Assembly: GCA_020344865.1 (NCBI GenBank)
Contig: CP070830.1
Span: 834,021-841,567, forward strand
DNA length: 7,547 nucleotides
Reading direction: 5' to 3'
DNA from: Planctomycetota bacterium
Lineage (GTDB): Bacteria; Planctomycetota; Phycisphaerae; Sedimentisphaerales; Anaerobacaceae
Shown: piece after piece, positions 1 to 5,506 of the stretch
How the letters are laid out: every line of letters begins with the position of its first letter
Numbering within the stretch: the first letter of the stretch is position 1
Program-made: the position numbers and the translations under genes
The notes under the pieces: generated by a model
The model's database searches: none
What the model was told of the DNA's origin: nothing
What the model saw: the letters and a program-made list of their open reading frames with translations, nothing else

Positions 1-2709
1 CAAACGAAGCTGTTCCTTATCGTCCAGCCGCACCACTGTTGAAACCGGGTGCTTGGACATAAACGCGTAACTACCCATGAACATAATAGGGAGTTTTTCT
101 GGAAGGCCAAATCCGAGCCAGGGCTCTGTGTCGACATGCCCGGCAAGGAATACACCCCATGGACTAAAAATGCGCTGCCATTTGTCTGTGCGTTTGAGTT
201 TCTCGATGTCCTCTTTGCCCTCCTCTTTTTGCACCTTCTCTTTTGTCACACCCTCTTGCCTGCACTGATTCTTTTCCAATTCCGTATCTTCTGGCTTCTT
301 AGAGGCTCTAAGTGTCCCCCATACCTGGTCTGTGTCAATCTTGATATCTCTGGTGTCTTTTTCGCGCTGCACAGCCTCCTCATAAGCCGAAAGCTCCTCC
401 AACACATCGCGCCTTAGCCGCACAGAACAAAGCTCCCGCTCTTTGTCTGCCGCAAAAGCCGCCGAACTGCCCGACGCAATCAGCGTTCCGCCTCCTTCCA
501 CCCAGCGTTTTATCTTTTCTAAGGTCTTATCGTCGATGACCCGCTGGAGACCGCTGCTCTCCGGAAGAATCAGGACGTTGTATTTTCTAAGGTCAATTTG
601 GCTGAGCCCTTGAATGTTAATGGCCGAGCTGCGAAGGCGAAGTTCGTGGTCAAGCAGATACCACGTTGAACCAAAAGATGTCGATGACACCGGCCATTGT
701 GAAGCTATCGCCACTCGCGGCGCTGACAATAGACTGAACTTCGGGTCACCGAGGTCAGGACCATCCTCAGATAAGCCCGTGTCCACCGGATGTACATTGA
801 TGTCAAGCTCCGCGCGTATCTTCTCCAAAATAGCGAAAAGGTCCTTCGGATTTTCGTGAGCACGCAGCAGGATGGTGCCTCGCTTGTAGCTTTTTCCTTC
901 TATCTGAAAAGGCTTGGTTGCCGTCCGGGGATGACACTCATTATCAAACAGGCGAACCAACACCGGATAAATGTCTGAACTGGCGAAATCAATAACGTAC
1001 CCGTAACCACTGCTGGCCTCCAGCTTGGATGAACACGGCAAGAATTTTAAGGTGTCCGATGAAGAGTCTACCTTTGGTACATTCTTGGCCCAGTATGCCT
1101 CCAGACCAAATGACATCGCCAAGTTCCAGGAACTAACATCATAAATGCGCGTGCCACGATGCTTTTCCAGGTCTTTGCGCTCCTTAACCAGAAATTCGTT
1201 CGTAAAGTGTGGGTCAAATGCAGAAAGTGTGTGCAGCAACCGTCGATGAGGTTGCCTTGACCGTACAACCAGCGTCCCTTTCGGTAGCTGCTTGTTCGCA
1301 AATTTGTTTCCCCAAATGTCAGTTACCTCTTCAGCCTCGAAGCTGCCCTCAGCCAACTCTGCTTCGATGCCCTGTTGCTTAAGCAGTTCGACCAGATGTT
1401 TCCACCTTGGCACGTCTTTGGAAGGCGGCAACAAAAACGTCTCGTTGTTCGGTCCTTCGTCGGAGACAGCCCACTGGCGATCGGCTAAAAAGTCACGCAG
1501 GATTTCAAGTCTGTTGGCTGCAAGCGTCTCAAGGTTCGCCAGAGAGCTTACAACATGATGGTGTACTGTTTCACGATACGTTGTCTCAACGCCCGTCGGT
1601 TGTTTCACCGATGCCGCGTCCGTCCTTGCCTGCTCATAAAGCAAACCGATCGAGCCCAAAAGATTCGCCCATGCGTTCGTATATATCGGGCTCCATTCGG
1701 AATACCAGCCCTTGGTGTAATAGCTCCACCCATATCGGTTGAAAGCTGCGGCATGGTCCGACCCAAAACGCTTCCGCCAGGATAAGATTTTCTCCGAAAG
1801 GTAAATGTTGAGCGGCGCGCGCGGTGGGTCCAAAAGATACGTCTCGTAAGGGCCCATCTCGTGAGAATCCACCAAAAGATGAGGATGCCACGAAGTGATT
1901 ACACTCGCCAGCGATCGGACCTCCGGCTGAGTCTGCACAAGCCAGTTGCGGTTCATGTCGAAAAGATAGTGGTTGCCGCGTCCCCTTGACCACAAACCAA
2001 GGTGCTGCATCGATTGATAGTCTGGGCTTGAAACCACGCCCGTTGCCTGCTCGAGCTGGCCCAGGTATCTTTCTCGTCCATCCGGATTTAACAGGGGGTT
2101 GATGTGAATCACAACTTCGTCCAAAAGCTTGCGTATGGACTTGTCTTTCCCGGCAGTGAGATAATAAGCAATATATATCGCTGCATCCGTACTCGAAAGT
2201 TCATCACCGTGAATGCTGTACCCAAGCCAGGCAACGGCCGGCATCGTCTCCAAAATCCGCTCTGCTTCCTCAGGCCCCGAAAGCGTTCGTGGATCTGAAA
2301 GCTTCGAATTGTTCGCCTTAATCTCAGCAAGGCGCTTATGGTTGTCGGTGCTGGTTATAGTAAGGTAATAAAGCACCCGGCCTTTGTGACTCTTACCGTA
2401 ACTCGTAAGGCTGACACGTCGCGACGACTGAGCCAGAGTCTCCAGATATCGCACAAGCTCATCGTATCGAACAGCCTTATCACCGATTCTGTAACCAATT
2501 ACCGTCTCGGGAGCCGGTATAGCGGGATCAAAATCAGCCGTCTCGAAAAACGAACGTTCCGAATCGCTGGCGGACCCGACCGGCACACCCGCTTCGCAGC
2601 TGCTGCAAAACAAACCAATAATGGCAACTGCTAATGTGAGAAAATAAATACCGATAGTGCCGCGGTCTGCCCTCGTTTTCAAATTTTCCGTTTTAAAAGA
2701 TTGCCTCAT
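1..2709 (-). CDS. Secreted M14 zinc carboxypeptidase with C-terminal GATase-like domain (C-terminus beyond window)
   Basis: An uninterrupted frame of 903 codons runs from an ATG at 2709 off the left edge, so the gene is partial at its C-terminus. The start is set by AAGGAG 7 nt upstream. Residues 17-38 form a signal segment ending in Cys35-Ser-Ser-Cys38. This is a weak lipobox because the -3 residue is Cys, so lipoprotein or signal peptidase I export are both possible. The M14 peptidase domain spans roughly residues 85-400. Zinc ligands are His167 and Glu170 (HGDE) and His283 (DSHEMG). Substrate-binding signatures are NPDGRE (208-213) and DMNRNW (251-256), and the general base is Glu359 in GLLYEQ. 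All key residues are present, so hydrolysis of C-terminal residues from extracellular peptides is expected. Residues about 664-765 resemble a class I glutamine amidotransferase-like fold (YNVLILPESSG, then GGGTLIASGSSAAF) without an evident catalytic Cys. A Lys/Glu-rich stretch (804-843) follows, and then a region typical of these large M14 proteins. Exact substrate is unknown. Confidence 0.93.
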   Translation of the reverse strand, partial: MRQSFKTENLKTRADRGTIGIYFLTLAVAIIGLFCSSCEAGVPVGSASDSERSFFETADFDPAIPAPETVIGYRIGDKAVRYDELVRYLETLAQSSRRVSLTSYGKSHKGRVLYYLTITSTDNHKRLAEIKANNSKLSDPRTLSGPEEAERILETMPAVAWLGYSIHGDELSSTDAAIYIAYYLTAGKDKSIRKLLDEVVIHINPLLNPDGRERYLGQLEQATGVVSSPDYQSMQHLGLWSRGRGNHYLFDMNRNWLVQTQPEVRSLASVITSWHPHLLVDSHEMGPYETYLLDPPRAPLNIYLSEKILSWRKRFGSDHAAAFNRYGWSYYTKGWYSEWSPIYTNAWANLLGSIGLLYEQARTDAASVKQPTGVETTYRETVHHHVVSSLANLETLAANRLEILRDFLADRQWAVSDEGPNNETFLLPPSKDVPRWKHLVELLKQQGIEAELAEGSFEAEEVTDIWGNKFANKQLPKGTLVVRSRQPHRRLLHTLSAFDPHFTNEFLVKERKDLEKHRGTRIYDVSSWNLAMSFGLEAYWAKNVPKVDSSSDTLKFLPCSSKLEASSGYGYVIDFASSDIYPVLVRLFDNECHPRTATKPFQIEGKSYKRGTILLRAHENPKDLFAILEKIRAELDINVHPVDTGLSEDGPDLGDPKFSLLSAPRVAIASQWPVSSTSFGSTWYLLDHELRLRSSAINIQGLSQIDLRKYNVLILPESSGLQRVIDDKTLEKIKRWVEGGGTLIASGSSAAFAADKERELCSVRLRRDVLEELSAYEEAVQREKDTRDIKIDTDQVWGTLRASKKPEDTELEKNQCRQEGVTKEKVQKEEGKEDIEKLKRTDKWQRIFSPWGVFLAGHVDTEPWLGFGLPEKLPIMFMGSYAFMSKHPVSTVVRLDDKEQLRL

Positions 2710-2716
2710 TTTTATT

Positions 2717-2722
2717 CTCCTT
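2717..2722 (-). promoter_or_regulatory. Ribosome binding site of the M14 peptidase gene
   Basis: On the minus strand this reads AAGGAG, part of a longer AGAAGGAG, 7 nt before the ATG at 2709. It supports that start even though it gives an unusually long N-terminal region (16 residues) before the hydrophobic segment. Confidence 0.8.
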
Positions 2723-2784
2723 CTCAACTGAAATCTTCAAAACAACTATGTGGTTGGCCTGATTTGCCTGCTAAAATCGACGCA

Positions 2785-2813
2785 AGTATACAGCAAAAGC
2801 GCGAATGCGCCAA
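2785..2813 (-). promoter_or_regulatory. Predicted promoter of the M14 peptidase gene
   Basis: On the minus strand a -35 element TTGGCG (2808-2813, 4 of 6 consensus) is followed after exactly 17 bp by a -10 element TATACT (2785-2790, 5 of 6). Transcription would start near 2778 and give a leader of about 70 nt. This is a sigma70-type match made by eye. The rightward promoter of the cyanophycinase gene lies back to back about 230 bp away. Confidence 0.5.
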
Positions 2814-2820
2814 GCGGGTC

Positions 2821-2847
2821 TTTCTGCTACAGTCACGCATGCAGAAA
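2821..2847. promoter_or_regulatory. Perfect 7-bp inverted repeat upstream of the M14 promoter (candidate operator)
   Basis: TTTCTGC (2821-2827) and GCAGAAA (2841-2847) are perfect reverse complements separated by 13 bp. The centre lies about 56 bp upstream of the predicted leftward start site, a usual place for an activator dimer. No regulator gene is visible nearby. The site could also be chance, since a 7-bp pair in AT-rich intergenic DNA is not rare. Confidence 0.3.
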
Positions 2848-2918
2848 ACTCCGCCGATTACTATATCGAAATGGATTTTTGGGAGAAAAACGGAAGAGGT
2901 GTGAGGCCTGGCCGTAGC

Positions 2919-3006
2919 GAAAATGATTGAAAATAATCAGAAATAAGCGAGAATCACTAGAAAATGCACACAAAGGTTTGAAAATATGGTACAAGTAATC
3001 AAAAAT
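2919..3006. repeat. Helically phased A-tract array (predicted bent DNA) upstream of the cyanophycinase promoter
   Basis: GAAAAT or close variants begin at 2919, 2929, 2940 (GAAAT), 2949 (GAGAAT), 2960, 2980 and, as CAAAAAT, at 3000. The step is 9-11 bp or twice that, averaging about 10.1 bp per turn over eight turns. Phased A-tracts with one helical period are known to bend DNA. The array ends about 12 bp upstream of the predicted -35 element, where curvature or an A-rich UP element can stimulate transcription. The repeats could instead be protein-binding iterons on one face of the helix. Confidence 0.55.
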
Positions 3007-3017
3007 ATTCAACGAGG

Positions 3018-3045
3018 TTGATGAAGTCGAGAAAGTGAATATAAT
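3018..3045 (+). promoter_or_regulatory. Predicted promoter of the cyanophycinase gene
   Basis: TTGATG (3018-3023, 4 of 6) is followed after 16 bp by a perfect TATAAT (3040-3045). Transcription would start near 3052 and leave a leader of about 98 nt that holds T-rich heptads and an inverted repeat. It is the best sigma70-like match in this intergenic region on the plus strand, and phased A-tracts sit directly upstream. Confidence 0.6.
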
Positions 3046-3062
3046 CCGTGGGCGAGCGTTTG

Positions 3063-3104
3063 TTTTTGGTTTTAGGTTTTTCGTTCTCTGTGACTGGAGA
3101 GAAC
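3063..3104 (+). other. Leader element: T-rich heptads followed by a 7-bp inverted repeat
   Basis: Within the predicted leader, three imperfect heptads (TTTTTGG, TTTTAGG, TTTTTCG; 3063-3083) run into GTTCTCT (3083-3089), an 8-nt spacer, and AGAGAAC (3098-3104). The perfect 7-bp stem could form an RNA hairpin about 45 nt before the start codon, or act as a DNA operator downstream of the start site. It is not an intrinsic terminator on either strand, because no T-run follows the stem in the direction of transcription. Confidence 0.35.
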
Positions 3105-3136
3105 AAGCTTTGTGAGCTGAGTTTAGGAATTTTCTG

Positions 3137-3143
3137 AAAGGAG
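3137..3143 (+). promoter_or_regulatory. Ribosome binding site of the cyanophycinase gene
   Basis: AAAGGAG lies 6 nt before the ATG at 3150. This is a strong, well-spaced Shine-Dalgarno match and fixes the start directly before the signal peptide. Confidence 0.85.
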
Positions 3144-3149
3144 ACTTAG

Positions 3150-4028
3150 ATGAGGAAGGTCCTGGCTTTATTTGCTGGTGTTTTTGTGGTTATTTTTGTT
3201 AGCTCGTGCTCACGGCCAATCAGCTCGTGCTCACAGACAAGAGGATATCTTTTTGTTATTGGGAGCGGCCGACCTGAAGGCATTGTGAGAAATTTCATAA
3301 AGCATGCTGAAAAGGTCAACAGCGGCAAAATCGTTATTTTCCCTATGTCCAGCAGCGAACCCCATGAATCCGGCGAATGGCACGTTGAGCAGCTTAAAAA
3401 ATTCGGGGCAAAGGATGTTGAATATCATGTCCTGACCAAAGAGGAAAGTTTAAAGGAAGGAAGTACAAGGATACTCGATAATGTCGGCGGGATTTACTTC
3501 TCTGGAGGAGACCAAACCCGCCTTGCTGACGCCCTTGTTGGCACTCCGATTCATCGAAGACTTCTTGAGATATATGAGAATGGAGGCGTCATCGGGGGGT
3601 CAAGCGCCGGGGCAGCAGTCATGAGCGAAATCATGATTACAGGCGAAGAGAAAAGGGAGGTTGAGAGCGGTCACGAATTCGAAATTATCAAGGCGTCCAA
3701 TATCGTTACCGAGGAAGGTTTCGGTTTTATGAAGACAGCCATCGTTGACCAGCATTTTGTAAGGCGAAAAAGACACAACCGGCTGATAAGCCTCGTGGCT
3801 GAGAATCCCAAGCTTCTCGGTATCGGTATAGACGAGGGAACCGGTATAATCGTTAAGCCCGATGATACCTTTGAAGTTGCGGGAGGTCGAAATGTCATCG
3901 TCTATGATGCTACCAAGGCTTCAATCAATATCGAGGCAGACCAAACCATCAGCGGGTATAATCTGGCCATGCATATTTTGAAAGCCGGAGATTATTTTGA
4001 TTTGAAGGCAAGAAGGGTACTGAAGTAA
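3150..4028 (+). CDS. cphB: Cyanophycinase, peptidase family S51, predicted exported lipoprotein
   Basis: This 292-residue protein matches cyanophycinase, the serine exopeptidase that cuts multi-L-arginyl-poly-L-aspartate into beta-Asp-Arg dipeptides. Residues 4-20 form a lipoprotein signal ending in VSSC with Cys20, so the enzyme is predicted to be membrane-anchored and outside the cytoplasm, unlike cytosolic CphB of cyanobacteria. The S51 fold follows: FSGGDQ (117-122), the nucleophile elbow GGSSAGAA with Ser152, DQHF with His202, and GIDEGT with Glu229. The Arg pattern after DQHF (Arg206, Arg208, Arg211), together with Asp200, Gln201 and Gln122, corresponds to the cyanophycin-pocket residues described for Synechocystis CphB. 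This argues for a true cyanophycinase rather than a PepE-type aspartyl dipeptidase. Residues 18-31 carry a tandem duplication repeating the lipobox Cys. The gene has its own promoter and convergently faces the C69 dipeptidase gene with a 6-bp gap. Substrate specificity is inferred from residues only. Confidence 0.92.
   Translation: MRKVLALFAGVFVVIFVSSCSRPISSCSQTRGYLFVIGSGRPEGIVRNFIKHAEKVNSGKIVIFPMSSSEPHESGEWHVEQLKKFGAKDVEYHVLTKEESLKEGSTRILDNVGGIYFSGGDQTRLADALVGTPIHRRLLEIYENGGVIGGSSAGAAVMSEIMITGEEKREVESGHEFEIIKASNIVTEEGFGFMKTAIVDQHFVRRKRHNRLISLVAENPKLLGIGIDEGTGIIVKPDDTFEVAGGRNVIVYDATKASINIEADQTISGYNLAMHILKAGDYFDLKARRVLK
3201..3242 (+). repeat. Two-copy 21-bp in-frame tandem repeat at the lipobox
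   Basis: Units 3201-3221 and 3222-3242 are identical over their first 13 bases (AGCTCGTGCTCAC) and match at 17 of 21 positions. Each encodes seven residues (SSCSRPI, then SSCSQTR), so the mature N-terminus has a second Cys in an ISSC context seven residues after the predicted lipidated Cys20. Confidence 0.8.
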
Positions 4029-4044
4029 CTCACATTAGTTCTTC
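4022..4044. other. Weak hairpin spanning the two convergent stop codons
   Basis: GAAG-t-AACT (4022-4030) pairs with AGTTCTTC (4037-4044) as an 8-bp stem with one bulged T and a 6-nt loop. It overlaps the cyanophycinase stop (4026-4028) and the C69 dipeptidase stop (4035-4037). No T-run follows on either strand, so it is not a standard intrinsic terminator. It is the only candidate structure between the two genes. Confidence 0.25.
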
Positions 4045-5504
4045 GATAACACTGTCCCCATAGCCTCAAGAGAGGACAGGTAGATTCCCTGGGAATAATT
4101 GGCCAATATTTGCATTGCTGTTGTTTTATCTTTCGTGTATAGCCGACAGGCAGCTTCTTCAAGAGGCTTTTGCAAAGCCAGAGCATTCTTTTCGACCTTG
4201 CGGCACAAATCTTTAATTTCAACAATTTTACCGGGATAAGCACTGTCAACATTGCTGCGAAAGTTGGAAAACGTCCAAAAGGCCTGAAGCGGATCTGCCC
4301 GGAAAGGGGAGTTGACTTTTTCATTAAAGAAGGTAATTGACGGCTCCTCTGATTTAGATGAATACCCAACAGGGAAATCGGAAATACCAAAGTGAAAAGG
4401 AATATAAGTTGAGCTGCAGGGTGACGCGAGAGAAGTCCAGTAAACAATGCCGATATCCAGCGGCATATTCCGCCGCAATTGAACAATAAAGCTGGTCTGG
4501 GTCCTATCGACGCAAATGGGACGACCACTTTCGTGCGGGCTTTTTGTCGGCGAGGAGGACTGAAGGCTTGTTCCCTCATAGTGGTCGCGCATAATCTGCA
4601 TAATATCCGCTACACCTACTTTGCTTCGCGGCAGGACCGAAAAGGGCAGGTCCGGGCCAAGTGGAATTGCTTCGTCAGTAACATATCTTAGACCAGCCCA
4701 CTGCCGGCCGAAATTGTACAGACTTGAAGCCGACTCGGGATTTGCATAGGCCCTGGCAAAATCAAACGGCCCGTCTTTTTCGGGATTGTACCAACCCCTT
4801 GATATGGCATATTCGATGATGTCGTCCGAAGCAAGAAAGTTGTCTTTATCCGAGAGGTCAACGCGGTGTATAGTATAAGTATTGGCTATCATTGCCACTT
4901 GATTATCCGGGACGCGCTTAGCCAGCCAGTGCTTTCCATTGACGACACTGAAAAGCCACCCTTCATTGGGGTCACAAATGGTATAAGTTCGACCGGAATA
5001 AATGTAGCCGAAGCGTTCCACCAGCCCTGCAGCTATCAGGACACCTTCGCGTGCGGTTTTGGCCCGCTCAGCCACCAGGCGTCGCAGCATGTAGCCTATT
5101 CCGCCGTCTGTAATTTCGGGCTTATCTTCTCGTGAGAGACACATGTCAGATTTGATGCTGACGCCCCATTCATTTATATAGCCGTCAGAATAAAGCATGC
5201 CCGGCATCTCCGACCATATATAAGACCAGGTTTCTTCTACCTGATTCAGTTCGCCTCCATTTCGCAGCCTCACTTTTTTACCTGACGCGTGTTTCTTACG
5301 CGGCACCTTATAGTGGTTTACAATCTGAGGTGGGTCGTCATCTTCGTTGTGGGCCATAATCACATATCCATCGACCGAAGCCTCCTTGCCTACCACTACA
5401 GCAAAACATCCCTCACACGATGTTGCTGGTATGAAGCATATGCAGCTCAACACAAACACGGCAGCAATCGGCAGTATCCTGGAGAATGATTTCATTACAA
5501 TCAT
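4035..5504 (-). CDS. Secreted C69-family dipeptidase
   Basis: This 489-residue protein fits the C69 (PepD-type, N-terminal-nucleophile) dipeptidases, usually about 470-550 residues long, which hydrolyse a range of dipeptides. A hydrophobic signal segment (about residues 8-27) precedes Cys30-Glu-Gly-Cys33. Cys33 is the likely nucleophile because it sits six residues before the glycine of VGK, as in known members, and is followed by DGYVIMAHNED (45-55). Further family blocks are NEWGVSI (111-117), the CDPNEGWLF and NGKHW stretch (177-193), and RVPDNQVAMIANTY (197-210). Exposing Cys33 requires removal of the segment before it by signal peptidase and/or self-processing. ATG at 5504 is chosen because AAAGGA lies 6 nt upstream. 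An alternative ATG at residue 4 has no better site. The gene follows the symporter gene by 2 bp, so it is cotranscribed and likely coupled to it. Bond specificity cannot be read from sequence. Confidence 0.9.
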   Translation of the reverse strand: MIVMKSFSRILPIAAVFVLSCICFIPATSCEGCFAVVVGKEASVDGYVIMAHNEDDDPPQIVNHYKVPRKKHASGKKVRLRNGGELNQVEETWSYIWSEMPGMLYSDGYINEWGVSIKSDMCLSREDKPEITDGGIGYMLRRLVAERAKTAREGVLIAAGLVERFGYIYSGRTYTICDPNEGWLFSVVNGKHWLAKRVPDNQVAMIANTYTIHRVDLSDKDNFLASDDIIEYAISRGWYNPEKDGPFDFARAYANPESASSLYNFGRQWAGLRYVTDEAIPLGPDLPFSVLPRSKVGVADIMQIMRDHYEGTSLQSSSPTKSPHESGRPICVDRTQTSFIVQLRRNMPLDIGIVYWTSLASPCSSTYIPFHFGISDFPVGYSSKSEEPSITFFNEKVNSPFRADPLQAFWTFSNFRSNVDSAYPGKIVEIKDLCRKVEKNALALQKPLEEAACRLYTKDKTTAMQILANYSQGIYLSSLEAMGTVLSKN

Positions 5505-5506
5505 AT

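Noticed and set aside
49..417. Plus-strand ORF of 122 codons at the left end
   Set aside because: It lies wholly opposite the M14 peptidase frame, has no ribosome site and a Phe/Leu-rich composition typical of an antisense shadow.
2924..2939. TGATT-N6-AATCA inverted repeat
   Set aside because: The arms are only 5 bp and fall inside the A-tract array, which explains the sequence better.
2919..3006. CRISPR-like array
   Set aside because: The repeated units are 5-7 bases at about 10-bp spacing, far too short and close for repeats with spacers.
3992..4579. Minus-strand ORF of 195 codons
   Set aside because: It overlaps the C69 dipeptidase in another frame on the same strand and shows no domain. 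The C69 frame carries clear family motifs across the same bases.
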